Shown here one piece after another: positions 7,033-15,023 of a DNA stretch of 28,153 bases. The DNA is from a virus. The notes under the pieces are model-generated. The model was given only the letters and a program-made list of their open reading frames with translations. It was not told the DNA's origin and ran no database searches. The position numbers and the translations under genes are program-made. The first letter of the stretch is position 1, and each line of letters starts with the position of its first letter. Where the stretch lies: IMG/VR virus record IMGVR_UViG_3300044998_000451, positions 1-28,153 of that record; one strand, 5' to 3'.

Positions 7033-8958
7033 TTAGATTCGTCTCCCTATTTGAATTTGCAAATCTTCTGCCGTTAATTCTGTTCCAACCGATAACGTGT
7101 AATACACTGTGTCCGCTTCAATGCGTACTGTATCGCGTAAAACTTTTGCTGTGATGACTCGCGGGTCTTTTTCTGCCTGATTTTCAATCGCTTCAAAAAG
7201 CAATTCAGATACATTTTCTGCAAAATTTGCAACGCCTGATAAATCAAGCAATCCCCAACCGGGATGCAAAAATCCTAAACTACCTTGATTGTTTTCAAGA
7301 CGATCTTTTATGTTTGCATCAAGTGCTTCGATACCGTTAATCCAACTAATGTCACCGCCCTCATCTGCAATCATCGCGCTTTTAACATCAAATTTGAAAT
7401 CGCTACCGAGCGATGCGATTTCGCGTTCTTTTTCAGATGCAAACAAAAATATTTGCGGATAAAATATCTGATTGCGTAGTTCTTTCGGTTCTTCAATCCT
7501 GTTGAGTAGCGCGATTTTGATTTTTTTGCCAACCATGTTGGCATTGTCAAAATCCGTTATCGTCAGTTTATTCAGTTTCAGAATTACATTGTATTTATTT
7601 GAATCACGGTAAAATCTGAATGCAAGATTGAATGGTGTATCGCCATATTGAACCTGATAATATTTTACTGGCACATTCTGCCGTGTTGCAAATCGCGGGT
7701 CTGTGCTATCAAAAAACTCACTGTCGGTTATTGTGACAATTTCATCTTCTTGCAAATCTTCATAACTGTTTGTTATATATGGCGCAAGATTTGCAAGAAC
7801 GTTATACGCTGAACCAAGCTGATTCAGCGTACTCGCAATTTCTGCGATTTGACCTGCTTGCTCTATTGCAATTTCTGTTTGTGTTGATGGCGTTAATTCA
7901 GGATTGGATGTTGCTGCGATATTTTCTTCAATGGCTTCTGTGACTTTTTGCTGATAAGCAAAAATTTTGTCAAATTCAGTTTTGAATCTTTGCCCTGCAA
8001 GATAAAATTTTTCACGACGTTCATTAAGCATCGTTTCGACGATGCCACCCGGCTCTGTTAGCTCACGATAACTCTGAATGATGTCTGCCATGCCTGTTGC
8101 AAGATCAATTGCATAGCCTGATATTCTGTCGATTGGCGCAAGCAGACTGTTCAATAATCCTGCCACATTCGATGCTAATGATTCAACACGCGGCTTTGTT
8201 CCAACATCACCGATAGCAAACGAATCCAAGCGTTCTTCACGAACCGCAACCATTGAAATATCATAATCAAAACTGAATATGTCATTTGCTGATCTGTCCA
8301 ATTTGAAATCATTAAAGATAACTTCAAAATGGTTGTTATCATCATAATCGCGATATATGACCATGATGTTGTCAAAATTACTTTTGCTGAATGGAAATTT
8401 ACGGGCGAGTGCATCGACACCGAGAATGTCTTTTGGAATTGGCGAACCATAAGGTGAACCATCGAATGCGTACTTATCACGCATTCTTGAAACCACCCAA
8501 CGCAGCCTGAACATTTCCTGCAAGCCAGTAACAAATTCAAATCCTGATATGCTGTTAGTGATGAAAGGCGGCAAAACTTTTGTTGCAGCATCTTTACCTG
8601 CTTCAACGGCTTGATTCAGCAATCTTTTACCGAATGCTTTTGCAGCATTGCCAAATTCACCGTCAGATGGTTTTTCACCACGGGGCGGGCGTCTTGCCAA
8701 AAAAAAATGTATGTTGCCTGTTAGATTGATTTGCTTAAAATCATTTCCGTTGTCCGTTACTTGAACACCGCTGATTGTTTTTGTTGTTGTGATTAAATAC
8801 CCTTCACGAATTGTATAGCGTTGCGGCGCGAGCATTAAGCGTATGGTTTCGATAGGTTCTTTCGATGCAGATTTTCTGTCATAAAATTCAAACGCGTATG
8901 CACCTGTCGGTTTGTATCCATTAAACAAGCTATTCGCAAATTTGCTCAGGAATGACAT
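7033..8958 (-). CDS. Baseplate protein with LysM domain fused to a gp25-like wedge domain
   Basis: The protein has 641 residues. Residues 1-240 form a beta-rich unit of unknown fold (LAPQRYTIREGYLITTT, then FSFDYDISMVAVRE). Residues 260-400 are a largely helical linker. A LysM module lies at about 433-484 (YYQVQYGDTPFNLAFRFY ... NMVGKKIKIAL). The C-terminus, about 545-630, reads as a gp25/GPW domain: DIKDRLENNQGSLGFLHPGW, then a helix, then KDPRV matching the conserved E-P-R motif, then strands TVYYTLSVGTEL. In T4 the LysM-bearing wedge protein gp53 and gp25 are separate; here both lie on one chain. ATG at 8958 has only a weak GGA site. The wedge-core role with the J-like protein is well supported; the N-terminal domain is unassigned. 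Confidence 0.8.
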   Translation of the reverse strand: MSFLSKFANSLFNGYKPTGAYAFEFYDRKSASKEPIETIRLMLAPQRYTIREGYLITTTKTISGVQVTDNGNDFKQINLTGNIHFFLARRPPRGEKPSDGEFGNAAKAFGKRLLNQAVEAGKDAATKVLPPFITNSISGFEFVTGLQEMFRLRWVVSRMRDKYAFDGSPYGSPIPKDILGVDALARKFPFSKSNFDNIMVIYRDYDDNNHFEVIFNDFKLDRSANDIFSFDYDISMVAVREERLDSFAIGDVGTKPRVESLASNVAGLLNSLLAPIDRISGYAIDLATGMADIIQSYRELTEPGGIVETMLNERREKFYLAGQRFKTEFDKIFAYQQKVTEAIEENIAATSNPELTPSTQTEIAIEQAGQIAEIASTLNQLGSAYNVLANLAPYITNSYEDLQEDEIVTITDSEFFDSTDPRFATRQNVPVKYYQVQYGDTPFNLAFRFYRDSNKYNVILKLNKLTITDFDNANMVGKKIKIALLNRIEEPKELRNQIFYPQIFLFASEKEREIASLGSDFKFDVKSAMIADEGGDISWINGIEALDANIKDRLENNQGSLGFLHPGWGLLDLSGVANFAENVSELLFEAIENQAEKDPRVITAKVLRDTVRIEADTVYYTLSVGTELTAEDLQIQIGRRI

Positions 8959-8992
8959 AGTTAATCCATTTGTTTATTTTTGAGGGCGTCAA

Positions 8993-9661
8993 TCATATTA
9001 AAAGAAACATACTTTGCGCCAAACAAGTTTTGAATTGCGTGCTCAATGCGCTATTTGGTATGCCTTTGCTATTCATCAAGCTATCAATTTTTGCCTGTAT
9101 TTGTGGCAGTAAAGGCGGCACGGGTGCCACCAACGGCGCAAGGCTTTGCGCTTGATGCAATTGCCAAAATATAGAGTGCGACACAGATATTAACACAGAT
9201 ACCATCTTCCAAAATGTTGTGCTATCTGCATCACTCACTAATTGCTGATACCACGCAGAATCATCACCGTATCTTTCAGGCTCTGAATTTTTTATGCCAA
9301 ACAAATCTTGCGCTGAAATATTTGCATCAAATGAGCCATCAATATCGAGCGTCAACGCAGGTATTGGATGTGGCAAATTATCAAAAAATTCCTGCTTGAT
9401 TATCGCATCGAAAAAATCTTGTTCTGTCTCAGTCTGCTGTAAAAACGCTGTGACTGTTGCAGGGTTTGGGGGCGCTTGCGATGCTGCTACAACGGCTGTC
9501 AAATCCTGTAACCAGTCAGAACCTGCTTTGAACGCTGCGAGCGCGGCCTTTACAAGACCCGGCGCGCCCGGCTTGTCTGCTGCTGTTGCAGGATGCGTAC
9601 CAAGCGGCACAGTATATTGGCAGCTAACGAATGATTGCAAACTTGTGTTTACATCACCCAT
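8993..9661 (-). CDS. Baseplate-associated protein of unknown function
   Basis: This 222-residue protein starts in a TAATG overlap with the spike gene, so expression is coupled. The N-terminal half is Ala/Pro-rich and helical. The middle contains an acidic stretch (TLDIDGSFDANISAQDLFG). The C-terminal third has an apolar run (FWKMVSVLISVSHSIFW) and a proline-rich turn (LAPLVAPVPPLLPQIQ) before the end. I do not recognise the family. Lying between the spike and the LysM/gp25 protein, it could be a small hub or wedge component or a baseplate-assembly factor. The apolar run is short and flanked by polar residues, so it is more likely buried packing than a membrane span. Confidence 0.6.
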   Translation of the reverse strand: MGDVNTSLQSFVSCQYTVPLGTHPATAADKPGAPGLVKAALAAFKAGSDWLQDLTAVVAASQAPPNPATVTAFLQQTETEQDFFDAIIKQEFFDNLPHPIPALTLDIDGSFDANISAQDLFGIKNSEPERYGDDSAWYQQLVSDADSTTFWKMVSVLISVSHSIFWQLHQAQSLAPLVAPVPPLLPQIQAKIDSLMNSKGIPNSALSTQFKTCLAQSMFLLI

Positions 9662-10293
9662 TATATACCACCAAAGAAATCATCGAATGTGACTGATTCA
9701 GGTATGCCTGTCGGGAAAATAGGGCCACCTAAATTGCCAACAACTGTTTGAAAAAATTGATTCAACTTTGTATAGCTTATCACTTTGTCAGGCGTTCGAT
9801 TTTTGTCGCCACAATAAACACCATTATCATTTATTGTTAATATTTTATCACCTTTACGAATTGTGATTTCATCAGGCTTTATTGATACTTTGTGTCCTGC
9901 ACTGTGGAATAATGCAACTTCATCACCAAGCAGTTTTGATGAATGTAGTTTTTTCATTTGTTCGTAATTCAACAGACCTGAATTACGCGTCGCCATTGGC
10001 GCTGCTGACACCATTGCAGGATAATCAGGGCGCTCATCAATGAATGTTATCATAACCGCATTGAATTTCTTTGGCGGTATCCAAATACCATGCGGCTCTT
10101 GTGTTTCAGGGTCAAACTGAATCCAACCTGAATAGATGATTTCTTCAAACTTTGCGTTTGTCGATGTTGTTACATCAACACACCAATAACCTAAGTTTGA
10201 TTCGTTAGGTGGAATAACACGTTCAATTCTACCAATAAGAGTTCTGTTTTCTAAATTATCATCAGGCGACATATCGTCATTAAAATGATTCAT
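9661..10293 (-). CDS. Baseplate spike protein (gpV / gp45-like)
   Basis: The protein has 210 residues, and its ATG overlaps the hub stop (ATGA). The order fits P2 gpV-type spikes: an N-terminal OB-fold (about residues 15-105, starting TLIGRIERVIPP and including WIQFDPETQEP and AVMITFIDERPDYP), then a short repetitive beta region (GDEVALFHSAGHKVSI, then KPDEITIRKGDKILTINDNG) that would fold as the trimeric needle. The C-terminal ~45 residues are less regular and contain no H-x-H iron-binding tip motif. It would form the membrane-piercing tip under the hub encoded just upstream. Confidence 0.85.
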   Translation of the reverse strand: MNHFNDDMSPDDNLENRTLIGRIERVIPPNESNLGYWCVDVTTSTNAKFEEIIYSGWIQFDPETQEPHGIWIPPKKFNAVMITFIDERPDYPAMVSAAPMATRNSGLLNYEQMKKLHSSKLLGDEVALFHSAGHKVSIKPDEITIRKGDKILTINDNGVYCGDKNRTPDKVISYTKLNQFFQTVVGNLGGPIFPTGIPESVTFDDFFGGI

Positions 10294-12110
10294 AATCCTA
10301 CCAATCCTTTGAACTCATCAAGTAATGATTTTTGATTTTTGACAGATGTGGATTTGTCGTTTTCGAGTTTTTCTTTTCTATTAAATTTCTTCATTCCGTG
10401 CTCGACAAACAGCTTTGTAACAAATTCGCCATTTACTGACCATGACTGCTCAAATCCATTACAATAGTAGAGGCGTTCTTCATCTGGAATGGATATGTTG
10501 CCAAATATGTCACGGGCGTACTCGACCGCTATCCCTTCGCGTGCGTTTTCATCACCTGCTATTTCAATGACTCCACCAAGCGCAAGATCATTATATCGAA
10601 ACCAAATCGCTAACGTTTTCTGCAACGCGTCTGTAATAAAAACACTTTCTGCTGCAATTATTTTCAGATTGTTTTTTGCGATAAATGATACATCAACAAT
10701 CAATGGATTGTAGCCATAAAGCCTGAGCACATTGATGTCCCAAATCGGTGTTGCTGCCGCCTCATCCATAGCAGGCGTTCCGGCAATACCTCTCTGCACA
10801 ACAAATGTTGAATATATTTTTGTCGCATCATAGTTGTTCAATTCTTTGTGGCGTATTATTACATCTGTGACAAGCAACGTTTCCAAATCCTCTAATTCAA
10901 GCAGACGCGGGTAAGCATTTGGGAAATCTTTTTCGTCTTGTGCTTTGTTGAATTTTGTGTAGTAAGGCGCTGGCCTGAAAACAAGATATGCTTTATCTTC
11001 ATCAAGCGATATTCGATCAACAAGTGTTGTTGATTCATATTTGAATGGCGATACCGCAAACCCTATTTCTTTGAACTTTGCGCTTAATGCTTTGGTGATT
11101 GCTTCACCTGCCGATAATGTAAAATTCAGCAATGATGATGTAAACCCTTCTTGACTGAAACGCTTTCCAAGCGTAATTTTTCTGCCGCCTGATGTGACAA
11201 ATATTTCGTTGAATGGCTTTGATGCAAACTGATTAAATATCGAAAAGAAATCACCAAGATTTGAAAGTTGATTCCAGTTTCTATATACTTCGTTTGTATA
11301 GAGTGCGCCGTTCACTGCAAATGCTGATGATGTGTCATCATATCTGCTTCTGTCTTTCACTACGAGAATGTCTTTTACTGTTAATATTTGTTCTTTCTCA
11401 TTGATTATGTACCAACCAAGTTCTTCAATACTTTGTAGTGTCGGTTTTTTTTCAGTGCGTTTTTTATAAATAATGTCAAACCATCGATTGTAAATTGCCG
11501 TAATAAGTTTTGGTGCAAGTTCGGTAAATGTAGTTAAGTTTGCATACGCACCAAGCGCACTTGTCGCAGATGTGTTGAATGGCGAATTTGAATACAGCGC
11601 CCACCATTGCTTATAGTCAAGCAACAACGCTCCCATATCACGACCTTGAACAGTGTATGTGTTTTCAAGTTTTGGGTTACGTGTTGCTGTGATCGTATCA
11701 ATTCTGCCAATCATCTGAACAACATCATTGATTTTTATTTTGACGTATGATTTGCGCACAAGCAAATCAGTTATTTTTGTTGTTCTGCTTTCAATAAAAT
11801 CAGGTCTGTTGCTTTCTTTAATAAAACTGAAAACCCTGTCTGTGATTTCGTTTGCTGAAATCACAAAGTTGAATGTGCCAGCTTGTTCAGCTAACGTCTT
11901 TCTGACGTTTAACGAAATCACATTTCCGCCAACATCACGATTCACAAACTGCATCTGTTTACCGTTAGGTGTTGTTATGAATATTTGTATTCTTGGCTTG
12001 CTCACAGATACATTTGAACGCTGTTGAGGCATTTGCCCTTGCGTTGTATTCAATAACGATTCAGGCGATGATTGATAGTAATTATTTGTTGCGTTAATGT
12101 AGAATGGCAT
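10290..12110 (-). CDS. Baseplate hub protein (gp27 / gpD-like)
   Basis: The 606-residue protein starts in a TAATG overlap with the tape-measure stop. The first ~35 residues are polar and flexible. The hub beta-barrel then shows as PRIQIFITTPNGK, GTFNFVISANEI, YVKIKINDVVQMIGRID and TYTVQGRDMGALLLDY: the strand-rich 'I-I-I-N-x-V-x-x-x-G-x-I-D ... GRD' pattern of late-control-gene-D/T4 gp27 hubs. The rest is long and mixed, with a second strand-rich part near the C-terminus (GEFVTKLFVEHGMKKFN). Position right after the tape measure and before the spike is the standard hub slot. The protein is longer than P2 gpD, so an extra insertion domain is likely. Confidence 0.82.
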   Translation of the reverse strand: MPFYINATNNYYQSSPESLLNTTQGQMPQQRSNVSVSKPRIQIFITTPNGKQMQFVNRDVGGNVISLNVRKTLAEQAGTFNFVISANEITDRVFSFIKESNRPDFIESRTTKITDLLVRKSYVKIKINDVVQMIGRIDTITATRNPKLENTYTVQGRDMGALLLDYKQWWALYSNSPFNTSATSALGAYANLTTFTELAPKLITAIYNRWFDIIYKKRTEKKPTLQSIEELGWYIINEKEQILTVKDILVVKDRSRYDDTSSAFAVNGALYTNEVYRNWNQLSNLGDFFSIFNQFASKPFNEIFVTSGGRKITLGKRFSQEGFTSSLLNFTLSAGEAITKALSAKFKEIGFAVSPFKYESTTLVDRISLDEDKAYLVFRPAPYYTKFNKAQDEKDFPNAYPRLLELEDLETLLVTDVIIRHKELNNYDATKIYSTFVVQRGIAGTPAMDEAAATPIWDINVLRLYGYNPLIVDVSFIAKNNLKIIAAESVFITDALQKTLAIWFRYNDLALGGVIEIAGDENAREGIAVEYARDIFGNISIPDEERLYYCNGFEQSWSVNGEFVTKLFVEHGMKKFNRKEKLENDKSTSVKNQKSLLDEFKGLVGL

Positions 12111-13741
12111 TATTTTGCTTTTTTCCCTTTTGTTGTTGATGTTGTTTTTGGCGCTGGAGTTACAGGAACTAAATACCCTTCGGCAGTAAACGCATAACCC
12201 GGTGGCGGTTTTACCACTCCGCCGGTTATCGGATTTTTTGTTTCACCGGGGCCGGGCTTTTTATCGCTGAAAAGCTCATCAAATTGTTCGACAAGTTTGC
12301 TAACACCTTTTGCTGTCGTACCTGCATAATCTAACATTTTATTTTGCAGATTGTGTCTTACGCTTGCTATATTAGCAGCTTGTTCACCAAGCAAAAGATT
12401 TTCGCTCTTAGCTTGTAATTTCGATGTTGCTGATGTTGTAGTTACAAATTCCCCTACGCCTTCTTTTGCTGTACCAAAACCCTGATCCGCAAAAGCGCGT
12501 GCTTCGCCAACACCCGTTCCGCCTAAACGTCGAATGAATAATGCTTTTTCAGTCTTATTCATTCCCATCGTATCCATTTGTGCGCTAAGTGCTGCCATGT
12601 TTTTGCCTGTCGCGCCTTGGCTAAGACGCTCCATCACATCAAGCACGTCTGCTTCCTTGCCAGTATCTTTTTCCATTTGGTTTTTTACTGCTGCAAAAAG
12701 CACAGACTGAACTGCATCACCTTCAAGATTTGACGCTTGTTGAAATTTACCAGTTATTGTACTGCTAATTGCACCTGCTCTGTCTGCTGACAATTGCTGA
12801 CCATTCACTTTGACGCCATAAAGTGCAGATAAGCCTCTGGCAACATCTTTGCCTAAATCAGAATCTTTCATACCAGACAAAACGCCTTGATGTGATGCTT
12901 CTTCAAGAATACTACCGAGTTGTTCAAAATATGCTTTTGCTTGAATCTTATCATTTGTTTGGCCGCGTATTATTTTTTCAGCACCGCTAACATCAAGTCC
13001 TGATTTATTTAGATACGCCGCTGTTTTACCCGCTTCTTCATCGCTAAGTCCGAAAGTTCCAGCAAGACGCGTGTATTGTTTAATGCCTTTCATTGACGCT
13101 TCATTGCCCATCGTCAGACCATAAGACAACCGTTGCTGTGCAACTCTTGATGATGAAAGTCCATAATCAACATCCGCTTTTGTTGTTGTGCTAAACAAAC
13201 GATATGTTTGCTCTTGCTGTGACATCAATTCATCGTGCCGCTTTCCAATTGAGTTTATCAATCCGAGTCCTGCGCCAACTACTGCGCCGACACCTGCAAG
13301 AGCCGGAGCAATTTTAGAACCAACACCGCCAACAACACCTTCATCACCACCACCACCGCCGCCACCACCACTTGCGTGTGCTGTTGCTGTTGGTTTGTTT
13401 GTAAACATTTTACCAATGCCACCAACAAATTTTGCGCCCATGTTGTATAGACCACCCATGCCAGCGCCTTGCATAACCGATTGCAAGCCTGATACGCCTG
13501 CTTGAACTATGCCCGGTGATGCAACTGCCGCTCTTGTGCCTGTTGCTATACCTGTTCGCTGTGCTCGTGCAACCTCTCTGTATGCGTTTTGCGCATACTC
13601 TTTTTGCATTCTGCCGATTAGCTGTTTTTGATTTTTTGCAGCTTTTCCAGCTTCTTCAACAACACTGCGAATATTTTTCTTTGCTGTGTTTGTCGATTGT
13701 GCTGTTAAATCTTTACCGCGAATTTCTATTTCGGCTTTCAT
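12110..13741 (-). CDS. Tail tape measure protein (short)
   Basis: The protein has 543 residues. ATG overlaps the chaperone stop as ATGA. The N-terminal ~65 residues are charged and helical. A Gly/Ala-rich part contains an uninterrupted run of eight glycines (about 125-132), followed by an apolar glycine-rich helix (about 144-163, IAPALAGVGAVVGAGLGLIN) that could insert into the host membrane. Residues 170-470 are helical and Gln/Ala/Ser-rich. The end is Pro/Lys/Thr-rich, as expected for the terminus threaded into the hub. No peptidase or lysozyme domain is visible. At about 0.15 nm per residue the tail would be near 80 nm. Identification rests on helical composition, the apolar segment and the slot between chaperones and hub. 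Confidence 0.85.
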   Translation of the reverse strand: MKAEIEIRGKDLTAQSTNTAKKNIRSVVEEAGKAAKNQKQLIGRMQKEYAQNAYREVARAQRTGIATGTRAAVASPGIVQAGVSGLQSVMQGAGMGGLYNMGAKFVGGIGKMFTNKPTATAHASGGGGGGGGDEGVVGGVGSKIAPALAGVGAVVGAGLGLINSIGKRHDELMSQQEQTYRLFSTTTKADVDYGLSSSRVAQQRLSYGLTMGNEASMKGIKQYTRLAGTFGLSDEEAGKTAAYLNKSGLDVSGAEKIIRGQTNDKIQAKAYFEQLGSILEEASHQGVLSGMKDSDLGKDVARGLSALYGVKVNGQQLSADRAGAISSTITGKFQQASNLEGDAVQSVLFAAVKNQMEKDTGKEADVLDVMERLSQGATGKNMAALSAQMDTMGMNKTEKALFIRRLGGTGVGEARAFADQGFGTAKEGVGEFVTTTSATSKLQAKSENLLLGEQAANIASVRHNLQNKMLDYAGTTAKGVSKLVEQFDELFSDKKPGPGETKNPITGGVVKPPPGYAFTAEGYLVPVTPAPKTTSTTKGKKAK

Positions 13742-14208
13742 GTAACAACCTCATTGAGACGCTTTGCGATTTCAACCATTTTGTCGCGTGCGCGTTCTGC
13801 TGCTATTTCAGGATTTTCCTGAATATCAATTCCAAATTCTTTTTTCTTTTCTGCAATCTGAATATTTTTGATTTGCTCGCACTTTTCAATAATGCGACTT
13901 TGAATTTCAGACTCTGTTAATTTTCCGTCGTGACGCAATTGCGAAGCAAGTGCCTCTCTGAACACAGGCGCAACAAATTCAAATGCTGCTCTGTTTTCCA
14001 TTTCTGCTATAATGCTCAATTGCGCTTTTCTGATCTTAATTGATTCTTCATCGTTCAACAACGCAAATCCATCAAACAGCGCCTCTTTTATTTCGTCATG
14101 TAGTTCGAGGAATCTGCTCTCTGTTGGCAGACAATGAAACTTGTGGCATATCCACAAGTCCCGTAAAAGATAACCATCAGGCTCAGGATTATTTACCTGA
14201 GCCGTGAT
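13738..14208 (-). CDS. Tail assembly chaperone, downstream (frameshift-expressed) part
   Basis: The reading frame is +1 (equivalently -2) relative to the ORF starting at 14560. It is open from just after a TAA at 14217-14215 to the stop at 13738. It lacks a credible start: there is no ATG before residue ~50 of the downstream part, and the TTG at 14157 has no proper ribosome site. It is therefore best read as the extension of the upstream ORF, giving a fused product of about 274 residues, like lambda gpG-gpT or the Mu gp41/gp42 pair. Content is helical and charged (HDEIKEALFDGF, EKCEQIKNIQIAEKKKE), with a Cys/His cluster (WICHKFHC) near its beginning. Its stop overlaps the tape-measure ATG. 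Confidence 0.82.
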   Translation of the reverse strand: MTAQVNNPEPDGYLLRDLWICHKFHCLPTESRFLELHDEIKEALFDGFALLNDEESIKIRKAQLSIIAEMENRAAFEFVAPVFREALASQLRHDGKLTESEIQSRIIEKCEQIKNIQIAEKKKEFGIDIQENPEIAAERARDKMVEIAKRLNEVVT

Positions 14209-14216
14209 TTTTTTTT
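14180..14216 (-). promoter_or_regulatory. Programmed frameshift element: A9 slippery run plus hairpin
   Basis: On the minus strand nine A (14216-14208) are followed by TCAC and then a perfect 8-bp inverted repeat, GGCTCAGG / CCTGAGCC with an 8-base loop (14203-14180), which spans the stop codon of the first chaperone ORF. From the likely slip codons AAA-AAA the stem starts 6 bases downstream, a typical distance for a stimulatory structure. Slipping back two bases (or forward one) enters the open downstream frame; slipping back one hits a stop within five codons. There is no T-run after the stem on this strand, so it is not a terminator. Confidence 0.8.
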
Positions 14217-14560
14217 AATTTCGCTTGTAGCGATTCTGTCAGTTCGATGTATTGTTCATATAGATACTCAATCAAGGATTCATCGTAACATTCAGACGCT
14301 TTTGTGAACCAGTCAGGTGCTTTTACAATCGCAATATCAAGTATTACGTTGCGCCTGACGTATTCAGCTTCTGTTGCGTACAGACCATTTCCGTCAGCAA
14401 TCATATTGCTGACGGCCCTGATTGCTGCTTGCTTCTGATATGGCAAAAGTGCCTTAATGACAAATTCGCCGCGCTCTGTTGGACAGGTACGCTGAACATC
14501 TGCTTCTGTGATGCCCAGCGTAACCGCTTGCTTTTCAAACTTACTGTCTATTGCTGACAT
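14189..14560 (-). CDS. Tail assembly chaperone, upstream part (gpG-like)
   Basis: This 123-residue protein starts at ATG 14560 behind a TAGGAG site. It is helical and acidic in its C-terminal half (YDESLIEYLYEQYIELTESL) and ends Lys-Lys-Asn-His-Gly-Ser-Gly-Lys. The slot between tail tube and tape measure, the small size, and the second ORF that can be reached only by frameshift mark it as the lambda gpG-type chaperone that coats the tape measure during tube assembly. The abundant short form would come from normal termination at 14189 and the rare long form from the frameshift near 14210. Confidence 0.85.
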   Translation of the reverse strand: MSAIDSKFEKQAVTLGITEADVQRTCPTERGEFVIKALLPYQKQAAIRAVSNMIADGNGLYATEAEYVRRNVILDIAIVKAPDWFTKASECYDESLIEYLYEQYIELTESLQAKLKKNHGSGK

Positions 14561-14580
14561 TCTGTTTTTCTCCTATTTTC

Positions 14581-15009
14581 TTATTTCGCGTAAACCATTT
14601 GCAAACGTGTTGCTTTCCAGCGTGAATTTTTTGTTGCCAATTGACCTGCTGTGAGTGAAAGACTGTTGCCATCGTTCACTGCATCAACAAGTTTCAGGAA
14701 TACTTTGTTTGTCACGTTGTCGATCAACTCAAACGTAAACGGTTCGATTGTATTAACATTATCACGCGTTGCAACAATCATGTTATCCTGAACCGGCTGT
14801 CCATCAACAACGGGGTCTAACACAAATGTGCCAACGGTAAAATCGCACTCATAATCGAGTGATTTGAAACCGATTGGCCCATGCTTACCAAGCACTTTGA
14901 TTGCTTGCTGCATCAGGTTCTCATCGATTTCAACGCTTGTTGCGTATCCGACAACGCGACCATTTTGCGTCACAATGCTGTCGATACCTGTTTTAACGGC
15001 TGTTTTCAT
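14581..15009 (-). CDS. Tail tube protein
   Basis: The protein has 142 residues, and ATG at 15009 follows AGGAAGGT. It is beta-rich (VVGYATSVEIDEN, ECDFTVGTFVLDP, EPFTFELIDNVTNKVFLKL), of the usual size for inner-tube proteins of contractile tails, and directly follows the sheath gene. The C-terminal part (NSRWKATRLQMVYAK) suits the final strand of the tube barrel. It would polymerise as hexameric rings inside the sheath. No sequence signature alone is decisive; the sheath-tube-chaperone-tape order makes the call strong. Confidence 0.85.
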   Translation of the reverse strand: MKTAVKTGIDSIVTQNGRVVGYATSVEIDENLMQQAIKVLGKHGPIGFKSLDYECDFTVGTFVLDPVVDGQPVQDNMIVATRDNVNTIEPFTFELIDNVTNKVFLKLVDAVNDGNSLSLTAGQLATKNSRWKATRLQMVYAK

Positions 15010-15023
15010 CTGTTACCTTCCTG

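Noticed and set aside
8175-8606. Minus-strand 143-codon ORF inside the LysM/gp25 protein gene
   Set aside because: It lies wholly within a well-supported gene in another frame, and the product is Met/Ser/Trp/Cys rich without domain features.
13188-13505. Plus-strand ORF with a polyproline stretch
   Set aside because: It is the antisense of the Gly8 hinge and Ala/Gly-rich part of the tape measure gene; no promoter or ribosome site.
13738-14157. Independent gene starting at TTG 14157
   Set aside because: There is no properly spaced Shine-Dalgarno, and the same frame is open upstream to the A9 run; a frameshift extension of the preceding chaperone explains it better.
14180-14203. Hairpin GGCTCAGG/CCTGAGCC as a transcription terminator
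   Set aside because: The T-run lies on the plus-strand side only. On the coding strand the A-run is upstream and no T tract follows the stem, so a frameshift stimulator fits better.
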